The notes under the pieces: model-generated
The model's database searches: none
Told to the model about the DNA's origin: nothing
Seen by the model: the letters and a program-made list of their open reading frames with translations, nothing else
Source of the DNA: Pukyongia salina
Lineage (GTDB): Bacteria > Bacteroidota > Bacteroidia > Flavobacteriales > Flavobacteriaceae
Assembly (NCBI RefSeq): GCF_002966125.1
Contig: NZ_CP027062.1
Span: forward strand, 1,178,001-1,242,000
DNA length: 64,000 nt
Reading direction: 5' to 3'
Position numbers and translations under genes: made by a program
Part shown: positions 1 through 8,443 of the stretch, piece after piece
Position numbering within the stretch: the first letter of the stretch is position 1
How the letters are laid out: each line of letters begins with the position of its first letter

Positions 1-278
1 TAGATTTAAATCAAAAGTATTTAGATCATGACACCTATACCGATATTATTAGCTTCGATTATTCCTTAGGAAAAGAACTACACGGAGAGATCTATATTTC
101 TACAGACAGGGTAGCAGAAAATGCGACCAGTTTCAAAGTTTCATTCACAGACGAATTGCATCGTGTTATTATTCATGGGATCCTGCATTTGTGCGGTTAC
201 AAGGATAAATCTTCACAGGAGGAATCTATGATGCGTAAAAAGGAAAATGAGGCGCTAAGTTCTCGTAATTTTGTCTAG
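1..278 (+). CDS. ybeY: YbeY endoribonuclease / rRNA maturation factor, 3' part
   Basis: This is the C-terminal 91 codons of a gene cut by the left edge, read in the frame starting at base 3 and ending at TAG 276-278. YbeY is a zinc-dependent RNase that acts in 16S rRNA 3' maturation and ribosome quality control in the cytoplasm. The visible metal site is H-G-I-L-H-L-C-G-Y, matching the family HGxLHLxGYDH, but the final D-H pair of the usual motif reads K-D. The upstream D-x-I-S-F-D-Y segment also fits. The next gene is mnmG on the same strand. The assignment is firm; the N-terminus is not visible. Confidence 0.9.
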   Translation, partial: DLNQKYLDHDTYTDIISFDYSLGKELHGEIYISTDRVAENATSFKVSFTDELHRVIIHGILHLCGYKDKSSQEESMMRKKENEALSSRNFV

Positions 279-333
279 GGGCTTGATATTCAGGTTTTTA
301 AGTCTTTAACTCCCTGATTAATAGTTATTTAAC

Positions 334-341
334 TATCTTTG
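334..341 (+). promoter_or_regulatory. Putative mnmG promoter, -7 element TATCTTTG
   Basis: TATCTTTG matches the Bacteroidota housekeeping -7 consensus TAnnTTTG. It lies 50 bases before the chosen mnmG ATG and puts the parS-like site in the transcribed leader. No good -33 TTTG is visible at the expected spacing, so this rests on the -7 element only. Confidence 0.5.
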
Positions 342-365
342 CGCACTATTTTTTATAATTTATAA

Positions 366-381
366 TGTTCCACGTGGAACA
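366..381. other. parS-like ParB binding site 1
   Basis: TGTTCCACGTGGAACA is a perfect 16-bp palindrome. It differs from the widely conserved parS consensus TGTTTCACGTGAAACA only at the two symmetric positions that vary in several genera. It sits in the mnmG leader. If transcription starts near 345, the site is both centromere-like DNA and part of the mnmG 5' UTR. It also overlaps a spurious in-frame ATG at 365. No parA or parB gene is in the window. Confidence 0.75.
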
Positions 382-391
382 AAGAGCAACA

Positions 392-2263
392 ATGTTTGAA
401 AAGGAATATGATGTTATTGTAGTTGGGGCCGGGCATGCAGGATCTGAAGCGGCAGCTGCAGCAGCCAACATGGGCTCCAGCACCTTATTGATAACTATGA
501 ATCTGCAAAATATTGGACAGATGTCATGCAACCCTGCTATGGGCGGAATTGCAAAAGGCCAGATAGTTAGAGAGATCGATGCGCTGGGCGGATATAGTGG
601 GATCATTTCAGATAAAACGGCAATTCAGTTTAAAATGCTGAATAAGTCGAAAGGACCTGCCATGTGGAGCCCCAGGGTTCAGAGCGACAGAATGCGTTTT
701 TCCGAAATGTGGAGATTGATGCTAGAACAAACACCAAATTTGGACTTTTACCAGGAAATGGTGTCTGGTTTGTTGGTGGAGAATAACAGGATAGTTGGGG
801 TTAAGACTTCTCTTGGATTGGAAATAAGATCTAAAACAGTTGTGCTTACCAATGGCACCTTTCTAAATGGACTAATACATATAGGTGAAAAGCAATTTGG
901 TGGCGGACGCGCAGGAGAAAAAGCGGCAACAGGAATTACTAAGGATCTTGTTGAGCTTGGGTTTGATGCCGGTAGAATGAAAACCGGAACCCCACCAAGA
1001 GTGGACGGCAGATCATTGGATTTCTCTAAAATGATCATTCAGCCCGGTGATGATGACCCTCAGAAATTTTCATACCTTGACATCACCCAGCCTCTTAAAG
1101 AACAGCTTGCTTGCCATATGTCTTATACTTCCGAAAAGGTTCATGATCTATTAAGGGAAGGTTTTGACAGATCACCTATGTTCAATGGAAGAATTAAAAG
1201 TATTGGCCCCAGGTACTGTCCGTCGATAGAAGACAAGATCAACAGATTTGCCGATAAAGACAGACACCAATTATTTGTAGAACCGGAAGGGTGGAATACG
1301 GTAGAATATTATGTAAATGGATTTTCCACCTCCCTCCCGGAAGATGTGCAGTTTAAAGCATTAAAAGAATGTGACGGTTTTGAAAACGTAAAATTCTTTA
1401 GACCGGGATATGCGATAGAATACGATTACTTTCCCCCCACACAACTTAAACACACCCTAGAGACGAAACTCGTAGAAGGATTATTCTTCGCCGGACAGAT
1501 CAATGGAACTACCGGTTACGAGGAGGCAGCCTCTCAAGGATTGATGGCGGGCATGAATGCGCATTTAAAAGTAAAGGAGAAGGATCCTTTTATCTTACAG
1601 CGAAATGAGGCCTATATTGGAGTTTTAATAGACGATTTAATCACAAAAGGCACGGAAGAGCCTTATAGAATGTTTACGTCACGTGCAGAATATCGAACCT
1701 TGTTAAGACAGGATAATGCAGATTTCAGACTTACACCTCGCTCTTTCGAGTTGGGGCTCGCTTCAGAAGAACGGATGAGGACCATGGAAAAGAAGAAAGA
1801 ACGATCCGATGCATTTGTGCGCTTTTTTAAAGAAACCAGTGTAACCCCCGAAGAGGCTAATCCGTTATTGAAGGCTAATAATTCGGCAGAAGTGAAGCAA
1901 AGCGATAAGATGTTCAAATTGTTTTCTCGTCCTGAGATGGACATGGAAGACATGAAGAAAATTAAAGCTGTTTCAGAATATATTTCAGAAAATAACCTGG
2001 ATACAGAAGTGCTTCAACAAGCAGAGATTCAGATTAAGTACGCGGGTTATATCGAAAAGGAGAAAAACAATGCAGATAAGTTAAATCGACTTGAGGGGAT
2101 TAAGATCCCGGCCAATTTCGATTATACCAAACTTAAATCCCTTTCGTATGAGGCTATGGAAAAGCTGAAGGCCATACAACCGGCTACGGTTTCACAAGCC
2201 AGCAGAATAAGCGGAGTCTCCCCCAATGATATTTCAGTATTATTAGTTTATATGGGTCGTTGA
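392..2263 (+). CDS. mnmG: tRNA uridine-5-carboxymethylaminomethyl(34) synthase MnmG (GidA)
   Basis: This is the FAD-dependent subunit of the MnmE-MnmG complex, which installs the cmnm5 group on the wobble uridine of several tRNAs. The 623-residue length is normal. The N-terminal dinucleotide fold shows G-A-G-H-A-G at residues 12-17, followed by the conserved Q-M-S-C-N-P-A-M-G-G-I-A-K-G segment. The C-terminal tRNA/MnmE-binding helical region ends in V-S-Q-A-S-R-I-S-G-V-S-P. I chose ATG 392 (MFEKEY) over the in-frame ATG 365 because the longer start would add nine residues encoded by the parS palindrome, and family members begin at MF-x-x-x-YDV. parS-like sites flank both ends, as is common for gidA near replication origins. 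The identification is certain. Confidence 0.97.
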   Translation: MFEKEYDVIVVGAGHAGSEAAAAAANMGSSTLLITMNLQNIGQMSCNPAMGGIAKGQIVREIDALGGYSGIISDKTAIQFKMLNKSKGPAMWSPRVQSDRMRFSEMWRLMLEQTPNLDFYQEMVSGLLVENNRIVGVKTSLGLEIRSKTVVLTNGTFLNGLIHIGEKQFGGGRAGEKAATGITKDLVELGFDAGRMKTGTPPRVDGRSLDFSKMIIQPGDDDPQKFSYLDITQPLKEQLACHMSYTSEKVHDLLREGFDRSPMFNGRIKSIGPRYCPSIEDKINRFADKDRHQLFVEPEGWNTVEYYVNGFSTSLPEDVQFKALKECDGFENVKFFRPGYAIEYDYFPPTQLKHTLETKLVEGLFFAGQINGTTGYEEAASQGLMAGMNAHLKVKEKDPFILQRNEAYIGVLIDDLITKGTEEPYRMFTSRAEYRTLLRQDNADFRLTPRSFELGLASEERMRTMEKKKERSDAFVRFFKETSVTPEEANPLLKANNSAEVKQSDKMFKLFSRPEMDMEDMKKIKAVSEYISENNLDTEVLQQAEIQIKYAGYIEKEKNNADKLNRLEGIKIPANFDYTKLKSLSYEAMEKLKAIQPATVSQASRISGVSPNDISVLLVYMGR

Positions 2264-2268
2264 ACAAT

Positions 2269-2284
2269 TGTTCCACGTGAAACA
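2269..2284. other. parS-like ParB binding site 2
   Basis: TGTTCCACGTGAAACA differs from the consensus parS TGTTTCACGTGAAACA at one base. It begins six bases after the mnmG stop and lies between mnmG and the methyltransferase. Together with the site at 366 it brackets mnmG about 1.9 kb apart. Clusters of parS sites mark the origin-proximal centromere in many bacteria, so this window may lie near oriC. That is an inference, because no dnaA or oriC is visible. Confidence 0.75.
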
Positions 2285-2302
2285 TTTTAAAAGAATTAAA
2301 AC

Positions 2303-3151
2303 TTGGAACGAGATAATTTAACCGAATATCTATCTACAAAGGATTTTCTCGTTACCGGAGAAACATTCCACCTGATGTACGATAAGGAGCTGGATATGCT
2401 TTGTACATCGCCACAACCTAACTCTGAAAATTTGAGTCGGTATTACGAAAGTGACGCCTATATTTCCCACACCGATTCTGGCAGAGGTTTGCTCGCAATG
2501 CTCTATCAAACCGTTAAAAAATATTCCCTTAAGAAAAAAACAGGGCTCATAAAAAAAATTAATAAGAAGCCAGGATCTTTACTGGATATTGGCGCGGGAA
2601 CTGGTGCGTTTTTATATGCTGCAAAAAAGAATGGATGGAAAATAGATGGGGTAGAGCCCAACGAAAAGGCGAGAGATTTAGCAACTGAGAAAGGAATAGA
2701 ATTGTTACCCGCCCTGGATGATATTGAAAATAAGCAGTACGACGTTGTAACCCTATGGCATGTGTTGGAGCACCTCCCGGATCTAGACAACGTTGTTGGT
2801 AAAATTTCAGATCTTGTGAAGCCGGGTGGAAATCTTGTAATTGCCGTACCCAACTTTAAATCGTACGACGCAAATTATTATAAAGAGTTCTGGGCCGCCT
2901 ATGACACACCCAGACATCTGTGGCATTTTTCGAAAATTGCGGTGAAGAAAATATTTAAAGAAGATTTTCAATTGATAGAATGCAAACCCATGATGTTCGA
3001 TTCGTTTTATGTAAGTCTGCTGTCTGAGAAATATAAAAACGGACGTTCATTTTCCCTAGGCGCAATTTTCACAGGTCTGCGGTCGAATCTTAGAGGCTTT
3101 AGGACCAAAGAATACTCTTCGCACATTTATCTCTTCAGAAAACATCAATAA
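2303..3151 (+). CDS. Class I SAM-dependent methyltransferase
   Basis: This 282-residue protein has a Rossmann methyltransferase core. Motif I D-I-G-A-G-T-G-A-F is at residues 95-103, the acidic motif II E-P-N-E follows, and W-H-V-L-E-H-L-P-D is the motif typical of the Methyltransf_23/UbiG-like group. The substrate is unknown. The N-terminal 50 residues, with two cysteines before the fold, are not a standard zinc-binding module. The start is TTG at 2303, because the first ATG (residue 25) would remove conserved-looking sequence. The gene follows mnmG after the second parS site and is probably co-transcribed. It could act on a small molecule, a lipid or a glycan. Confidence 0.8.
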   Translation: MERDNLTEYLSTKDFLVTGETFHLMYDKELDMLCTSPQPNSENLSRYYESDAYISHTDSGRGLLAMLYQTVKKYSLKKKTGLIKKINKKPGSLLDIGAGTGAFLYAAKKNGWKIDGVEPNEKARDLATEKGIELLPALDDIENKQYDVVTLWHVLEHLPDLDNVVGKISDLVKPGGNLVIAVPNFKSYDANYYKEFWAAYDTPRHLWHFSKIAVKKIFKEDFQLIECKPMMFDSFYVSLLSEKYKNGRSFSLGAIFTGLRSNLRGFRTKEYSSHIYLFRKHQ

Positions 3152-3152
3152 G

Positions 3153-3250
3153 GCCATTTTAAGCCATTTTAAGCGCATTTTGTTATATAAGCGGATAGGA
3201 ATGAGGAGAAGTTTGAAATGCAGGCTCAAAGCCTGTAATTTAGCCCGCTT
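3153..3250. repeat. Short tandem repeat and hairpins between convergent genes
   Basis: The gap between the methyltransferase and holB starts with the 10-mer GCCATTTTAA repeated perfectly at 3153-3162 and 3163-3172, then a degenerate third copy. Further on, CAGGCT-CAA-AGCCTG (3221-3235) forms a tight hairpin, bracketed by AAGCGG (3189) and CCGCTT (3245). No U-run follows, so it is not a classic intrinsic terminator, although a bidirectional transcription end between convergent genes is plausible. Confidence 0.35.
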
Positions 3251-3296
3251 TAATATAGATAGAAACTACCCAATACAATTTAACGATAAGTTTATC

Positions 3297-4451
3297 TTAT
3301 ACCAGCTCCTTTTTATGAATGAGCCTGGTTAGCTTGATCGAAAGATCACTAAAAATAATCTTTGCGTTTCCATTTCTTTCAATATGATAAATTGCCTCTT
3401 CCAATTCGTGCATGATCTCGAATATGTTATTCTGATGCACAAAAGGGGCAAATTTATCCAGGGAGAAGGATTCTTTTTCGGCTTCGAAATAAAGCAGAGA
3501 ATCTGCCGAATAATTCTTTAACATCGCCTGGCGGAAAACCTCTATACAATACGAAAGGAACTTCTTTTGGGTTTCACGCCCCTGAGAAGCCAGATGCTCG
3601 CTCCATATTAACAGCTCACTAATTGAGGATTTGTTACCCTTGGCCTTGAACGCCATCCGAACCCAGCTAACAAACCAGTTCTCGAACTCAAGATCGTCTG
3701 CGTTGTGTTCAAGTATATGAAGCGCCTTGTTGTAGTCGCCGGCCGATCTATGTGCAATCCTCCTGGCCAAATTTAACTCAACTCCTTTTATATCAATTAG
3801 TTGCGTAGAGATGTCTTCTTCAGACAACAAGGGAAAATAAAGCTTTTGGCAACGCGAATGAATAGTAGTAAGCAGTGATTCTTCATTTTCGGTAAGGAGA
3901 ATCAACACTGTTTTTTCTGGTGGCTCTTCTACGATCTTTAGGATCTTGTTAGAGCAGGCTGTATTCATTTTTTCAGCCATCCAGATGATCATGATCTTAT
4001 ATCCTCCTTCGTAAGATTTAAGGGAAAGGGTTTTCATCATCTCGGAGGCCTCATCTACATTAATGGTCCCTTGTTTGTTCTCTATTCCCAGTAGTTGTAG
4101 CCACTCAAATAGTGAGCCGTACGGATTGGCTTTAACAAACTCCCGCCATTCCTCGAGGAACTGATTGGAAACGGCGTGTTTTTTTACAGTATTAGTAGTA
4201 TTGACCGGAAATATAAAATGTAGATCAGGATGTGTGAGTTTTGCTACCTTATTTTCACATGCAATGTATTCAGGGCTTCCTTTTTCGTATCGCGCGCATA
4301 ATAGTGCCCGGGCGTAAGCAATAGCCATAGGTAGCAGACCACTCCCCGTATTCCCCACAAATAGTTGAGCGTGCGGCACACGTCCGTTCTCGATCGTTTT
4401 ACTGAAGTAGTTTTTTAGATGATTATGGCCAATGACTTCCCTGAACTCCAT
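3297..4451 (-). CDS. holB: DNA polymerase III subunit delta' (clamp loader)
   Basis: This is the clamp-loader delta' subunit that helps load the beta clamp at primer-template junctions. At 384 residues it is an AAA+ fold protein. It opens with F-R-E-V-I-G-H-N, has a degenerate Walker A (G-N-T-G-S-G-L-L, without the Lys-Ser/Thr), and carries K-I-L-K-I-V-E-E-P-P and H-S-R-C, the arginine-finger/sensor region typical of delta' and gamma. Only two cysteines remain where a four-Cys zinc module often lies. I chose ATG 4451, two codons inside a TTG-initiated version, because a TAGTTTTG promoter element lies three bases upstream of it. The gene is divergent from pgk. Confidence 0.9.
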   Translation of the reverse strand: MEFREVIGHNHLKNYFSKTIENGRVPHAQLFVGNTGSGLLPMAIAYARALLCARYEKGSPEYIACENKVAKLTHPDLHFIFPVNTTNTVKKHAVSNQFLEEWREFVKANPYGSLFEWLQLLGIENKQGTINVDEASEMMKTLSLKSYEGGYKIMIIWMAEKMNTACSNKILKIVEEPPEKTVLILLTENEESLLTTIHSRCQKLYFPLLSEEDISTQLIDIKGVELNLARRIAHRSAGDYNKALHILEHNADDLEFENWFVSWVRMAFKAKGNKSSISELLIWSEHLASQGRETQKKFLSYCIEVFRQAMLKNYSADSLLYFEAEKESFSLDKFAPFVHQNNIFEIMHELEEAIYHIERNGNAKIIFSDLSIKLTRLIHKKELV

Positions 4452-4454
4452 ACG

Positions 4455-4462
4455 CAAAACTA
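4455..4462 (-). promoter_or_regulatory. Putative holB promoter, -7 element TAGTTTTG
   Basis: Read on the minus strand, TAGTTTTG matches TAnnTTTG and ends only three bases before the holB ATG. If this element is used, the mRNA would start at or next to the A of the start codon and be leaderless. It also overlaps an alternative TTG start at 4457, which argues against that start. Confidence 0.45.
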
Positions 4463-4499
4463 CACTTTTTTTACTTCGGAAAGTAAGCCCCGAATGAAC

Positions 4500-4507
4500 T
4501 ATATTTG
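4500..4507 (+). promoter_or_regulatory. Putative pgk promoter, -7 element TATATTTG
   Basis: TATATTTG fits TAnnTTTG and ends 18 bases before the pgk ATG. No convincing -33 TTTG is seen. It lies 38 bases from the holB element on the opposite strand, so the two genes share a compact divergent promoter region. Confidence 0.5.
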
Positions 4508-4525
4508 TGACCTCAATCTCACCTC

Positions 4526-5713
4526 ATGAAAACAGTAAACGACGTTAATTTTAAAGATAAGAAAGTATTAATTCGTGTAGATTTCAATGTCCCGCTCAAC
4601 GAGGCTATGGAAGTAACAGACGACACTCGTATAAAAGCTGCTAAACCTACCATTATCAATGTGCTGGAGAGTGAAGGCAGCTGTATCCTGATGTCACACC
4701 TGGGCCGTCCTAAGAACAGGGAGGATAAATTTTCTCTGAAACATATTGTAGACGCCGTAAGCGATGTTTTAGGAGTGCAGGTTAAATTCGTTGAGGATTG
4801 TATTGGTGAGAAAGCCGAAGCGGCAGTTGCCGAGCTTGAATCTGGTGAGATCCTGCTTTTGGAAAACCTTAGATATTATGAAGAAGAGACCAAGGGAGAC
4901 CGGGAGTTTGCAGAAAAACTTTCCAAACTGGGAGATTATTACGTAAACGATGCGTTTGGTACTGCCCATAGAGCCCACGCCTCAACGGCTATTATTGCAG
5001 ATTTCTTTCCCAATTCGAAATGCTTTGGGCTCCTACTCGCTTCCGAAGTAGAAAACCTTAACAGGGTTCTTAGGTCTGGCGATACCCCGGTAACCGCAAT
5101 TATTGGCGGTGCTAAGGTTTCCTCGAAGATCACCGTGATAGAGAATATACTTGATAAAATAGACCACTTAATCATTGGTGGCGGAATGGCGTTTACGTTC
5201 ATCAAGGCTCAGGGAGGTGAGATTGGAAGCTCTCTGGTTGAGGATGATAAGCAGGATACTGCCCTGGACATCCTTCGATTGGCAGAACAAAAGAATGTGA
5301 AGGTGCATCTGCCTTCCGATGCGGTAATAGCCGATGGCTTTAGCAATGACGCCAACACCAAAATAGCTCCGGTAAATGCGATCCCCGATGGTTGGATGGG
5401 CCTGGATGCCGGACCAGACACCAACGCTACTTTTGCAGACGTGATCGCAAACTCTAAGACCATTTTATGGAATGGCCCCGTAGGAGTTTTCGAAATGGAA
5501 AAATTTTCTAAAGGGACCATTGCGTTGGGGATGGCTATTGTCGAGGCTACCGGGAATGGGGCTTTCTCGCTCGTTGGCGGAGGCGATTCGGTAGCCGCCG
5601 TGAAGAAATTTCAAATGGACGAGAAGGTGAGCTACGTATCTACGGGAGGCGGAGCCATGCTTGAAATGCTGGAAGGCCGAACCTTACCGGGGATAGAAGC
5701 TTTATTAAAATAA
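4526..5713 (+). CDS. pgk: Phosphoglycerate kinase
   Basis: This is the cytoplasmic glycolytic enzyme interconverting 1,3-bisphosphoglycerate/ADP and 3-phosphoglycerate/ATP. The 395-residue length is standard. Visible family signatures are R-V-D-F-N-V-P-L near the N-terminus, S-H-L-G-R-P (substrate arginine loop), L-L-E-N-L-R-Y, D-A-F-G-T-A-H-R-A-H-A-S, G-G-A-K-V-S-S-K, the nucleotide-site W-N-G-P-V-G-V-F-E and the C-terminal G-G-G-D-S-V-A-A. The gene appears to be a single transcription unit with its own promoter, divergent from holB. Nothing unusual was seen. Confidence 0.97.
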   Translation: MKTVNDVNFKDKKVLIRVDFNVPLNEAMEVTDDTRIKAAKPTIINVLESEGSCILMSHLGRPKNREDKFSLKHIVDAVSDVLGVQVKFVEDCIGEKAEAAVAELESGEILLLENLRYYEEETKGDREFAEKLSKLGDYYVNDAFGTAHRAHASTAIIADFFPNSKCFGLLLASEVENLNRVLRSGDTPVTAIIGGAKVSSKITVIENILDKIDHLIIGGGMAFTFIKAQGGEIGSSLVEDDKQDTALDILRLAEQKNVKVHLPSDAVIADGFSNDANTKIAPVNAIPDGWMGLDAGPDTNATFADVIANSKTILWNGPVGVFEMEKFSKGTIALGMAIVEATGNGAFSLVGGGDSVAAVKKFQMDEKVSYVSTGGGAMLEMLEGRTLPGIEALLK

Positions 5714-5822
5714 AGACCGCATCCTCTTCGTTAGAGTATGGCGACTGTGTTAAAAATTTGCCCAATCGCCTCATTTATGTATTTTTAGAAAAATTTTTAT
5801 GCAGCCCAATCGCACAATTTTT

Positions 5823-7391
5823 ATGAAACCTACTTTATTTCTCCTGATGTTTTTTTGCTTCGGAAGTTACCTGTCCTATAGCCAGGAAGGGCGATCTCTG
5901 GATTCACTTCAGAAGAAAACCATACAGATAACAGATTCCATCACCATCCCGGTTAAAGTGGGCGATCTCGTAGAAAATACTGTTGTTACCAACATGAAGG
6001 ACACAGTGGTTTTTGCTCTTAGCGACATGGAATCTGCAAGACTAATAGATAGTTTATGGCTGAAGGAACTGTACAGCACCGGGCGTTTTGAAGAGATGTA
6101 TGGCGCCATTTTAAACGAAGATTACAGCCCGGTTGAATACGAAGAATTACCTACAGAGGTATTAAAACAACGCCTTGAGGAACTCAACGCCCGAACCCCT
6201 TTCAATGTAGAATATAATCCATCCCTGGAAAGTGTTATTAGAGGGTATTTAAAGAATCGCCGCAGGACCATGGCAAAACTAATGGCCTTGAGCGACTACT
6301 ATTTCCCAATGTTCGAGGAACAGCTTGACAAACACGGCCTGCCACTGGAAATGAAATATCTAGCCATCGTAGAATCTGCCCTGGATCCACGCGCAAAATC
6401 GAGGGTTGGCGCTACAGGATTGTGGCAGTTTATGTACAGTACCGGCAAGATGTTTGGCCTGGAGGTGAATTCGTATGTTGATGAACGATCAGACCCCATT
6501 ATGGCTACTGAAGCTGCCTGTAAGTATCTGAAAAGTCTGGAAAAGAGTCTTGGCGACTGGGATCTTGCCCTGGCAGCGTATAATTCGGGACCCGGGAATG
6601 TTTCCAAAGCACTAAGAAGGGCTGGGGGACATACCAATTACTGGAATATAAGGCAACATTTACCAAGGGAAACAGCTGGTTATGTACCCGCGTTTCTGGC
6701 GACCATGTATATCTTCGAATATGCCGAAGAACATGGTTTTAAAAGCAGCGGCCCTCAGTATCCCTATATAGCTACAGACACCGTACGGGTTAAGAGCATG
6801 ATAGGGCTGGACCATGTGGCAAAGGTGACAAATCTTGATCTAGACGAACTTACTTTCCTTAATCCTTCTTACAAAAACCAGATCATCCCGGTTGTGAAAG
6901 ACGAAGATTATGTGCTGCGTTTACCGGTGGATGCGATAGGTAAATTTGTTGCTAATGAGGAAGCTGTATATGCCTATGCAGCTGCCGAATTTAATCAGCG
7001 CGAAAAGCCGTTACCACAATTCTTCGAGCAATCCGATCGTATTCGATATCGTGTACGAAGCGGCGATTACCTAGGTAAAATAGCAAGCAAATACGGGGTT
7101 ACCGTTAACCAGATCAAGCGATGGAACGGTCTACGCAGTACACGTCTGCGTATAGGGCAGCGTCTTACCATCTACCCCAGAGGCGGAGGGCCTAAAACAT
7201 CCACTACTACTAGCACGGCGAGTGCTACGGCTAAGTCGGGAGAACAAACTTACACCGTAAAGAACGGCGATTCGTTGTGGAGTATCTCTCAAAAATTTCC
7301 GGGAGTTACCGTAGAGAATATCAGAAAATGGAACGATATTAGCGGTAACAAATTAAAACCGGGGATGAAACTTAAGATTCAGAAAGGCTAA
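5823..7391 (+). CDS. LysM-containing lytic transglycosylase (MltD-like)
   Basis: This is a predicted exported murein lytic transglycosylase of 522 residues. It has a hydrophobic signal peptide ending at Y-S-Q-E, a charged segment, then an SLT/goose-lysozyme-like domain with catalytic-Glu motif I-V-E-S-A-L-D-P and downstream G-A-T-G-L-W-Q-F and A-A-Y-N-S-G-P-G-N-V motifs. Two C-terminal LysM domains (R-V-R-S-G-D-Y-L-G-K-I and T-V-K-N-G-D-S-L-W-S-I) bind peptidoglycan. I preferred ATG 5823 over ATG 5799 because it gives a clean signal peptide. The DUF4837 lipoprotein gene follows 21 bases downstream, so the pair is probably an operon. Confidence 0.9.
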   Translation: MKPTLFLLMFFCFGSYLSYSQEGRSLDSLQKKTIQITDSITIPVKVGDLVENTVVTNMKDTVVFALSDMESARLIDSLWLKELYSTGRFEEMYGAILNEDYSPVEYEELPTEVLKQRLEELNARTPFNVEYNPSLESVIRGYLKNRRRTMAKLMALSDYYFPMFEEQLDKHGLPLEMKYLAIVESALDPRAKSRVGATGLWQFMYSTGKMFGLEVNSYVDERSDPIMATEAACKYLKSLEKSLGDWDLALAAYNSGPGNVSKALRRAGGHTNYWNIRQHLPRETAGYVPAFLATMYIFEYAEEHGFKSSGPQYPYIATDTVRVKSMIGLDHVAKVTNLDLDELTFLNPSYKNQIIPVVKDEDYVLRLPVDAIGKFVANEEAVYAYAAAEFNQREKPLPQFFEQSDRIRYRVRSGDYLGKIASKYGVTVNQIKRWNGLRSTRLRIGQRLTIYPRGGGPKTSTTTSTASATAKSGEQTYTVKNGDSLWSISQKFPGVTVENIRKWNDISGNKLKPGMKLKIQKG

Positions 7392-7412
7392 TTTCCCCAT
7401 AAACATGCTTAG

Positions 7413-8387
7413 ATGAAAATTTTACGATTTGCCCTTATAGGGCTTATTTTTGCATTGTCTTCTTGCGAGAATTCCGCAAATCAGAATGGCTATTTGTTAA
7501 AATCACTGGGGAACATCAACACTCTTCAGGTGATTATTGAAAACGACCTTTGGAATGGTGAAGTGGGAGAAGAAATACGAAGCTACTTTGCTGCCCCTGT
7601 GGATGGACTTCCACAAGATGAACCGCTGTTTTCCATGAATCAGATGCCTCCTTCCACCTATACGGATTTCGCCAGAAAATATCGCACCTTCCTGCATGTT
7701 TCCATAGGCGATTCCACCGGGGTTGCTATCAAGACAAATCCATACGCCAAGCCGCAAACAGGAGCTTTTATCGTTGGGAAAGATGCTGAAGATATTAAGA
7801 GATTACTGGAGAAGAACTATCAACAGATCATCACTGCCTTTAAGGCTTCGGAAATAAAAGAAAAACAAAGAAGGATTAAGATCTCCCTAAAGAAAACAGA
7901 CTCCCTCAAGAAACATTTCGGGGTGAGTTTACGGGTGCCTTCGGCCTACCGTACAGCCCTGGCCAATGAGGATTTTATCTGGTACCGAAAGGCATTAAAA
8001 TCGGGAGAGACGAACATTATAGTATACGAAGTGCCACTTGGCCTAATACGAAGTGACAGCACTAGCGTAGCAGACATTATAAAGATCAGAGACTCTATTG
8101 GAGGGGATTATATGCCCGTTGAAGAAGGCGGCAGATTTATCACCGAAGCGGCTTATGCCCCATATATATTTAAAACAAATATAGACGGTCACTTTGCCTA
8201 CGAAACCAAGGGAATATGGGAAGTAAAAACCCAATTTATGGGAGGCCCGTTTATAAATTATGCCGTGCGGGATTCGGTAAACAACAGATATCTTATCATA
8301 GAAGGATTTGTATATGCCCCGGCTACCGGGAAGCGGGATCTTCAGTTTGAGTTGGAAGCCATTTTAAGATCCCTGAAGTTCGAATAA
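7413..8387 (+). CDS. DUF4837 family lipoprotein
   Basis: This 324-residue protein has a lipoprotein signal ending in L-S-S-C (Cys18), so it should be a periplasm-facing lipid-anchored protein. The remaining sequence matches the Bacteroidota DUF4837 family as I recall it (roughly 320 residues, usually downstream of an MltD-like gene). The function is unknown. Visible features are a lysine-rich helical stretch around residues 145-170 (K-E-K-Q-R-R-I-K) and a C-terminal domain with several aromatic residues. The pairing with a lytic transglycosylase suggests a cell-wall or envelope role, which is inference only. A strong bidirectional terminator follows. Confidence 0.75.
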   Translation: MKILRFALIGLIFALSSCENSANQNGYLLKSLGNINTLQVIIENDLWNGEVGEEIRSYFAAPVDGLPQDEPLFSMNQMPPSTYTDFARKYRTFLHVSIGDSTGVAIKTNPYAKPQTGAFIVGKDAEDIKRLLEKNYQQIITAFKASEIKEKQRRIKISLKKTDSLKKHFGVSLRVPSAYRTALANEDFIWYRKALKSGETNIIVYEVPLGLIRSDSTSVADIIKIRDSIGGDYMPVEEGGRFITEAAYAPYIFKTNIDGHFAYETKGIWEVKTQFMGGPFINYAVRDSVNNRYLIIEGFVYAPATGKRDLQFELEAILRSLKFE

Positions 8388-8388
8388 A

Positions 8389-8423
8389 AAAAGCCGGTCT
8401 GATTCATTACAGACCGGCTTTTT
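8389..8423. terminator. Bidirectional intrinsic terminator
   Basis: AAAAGCCGGTCTG (8389-8401) pairs with CAGACCGGCTTTT (8410-8422) around an eight-base loop. A-runs and T-runs flank the stem, so it can end both the DUF4837 transcript and the convergent tatA transcript. Confidence 0.92.
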
Positions 8424-8443
8424 AATATCTCGTAGAAGGAAAA

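Noticed and set aside
365-391. Longer MnmG start with nine extra residues
   Set aside because: Those codons are made of the parS-like palindrome and family members begin at the later M-F segment.
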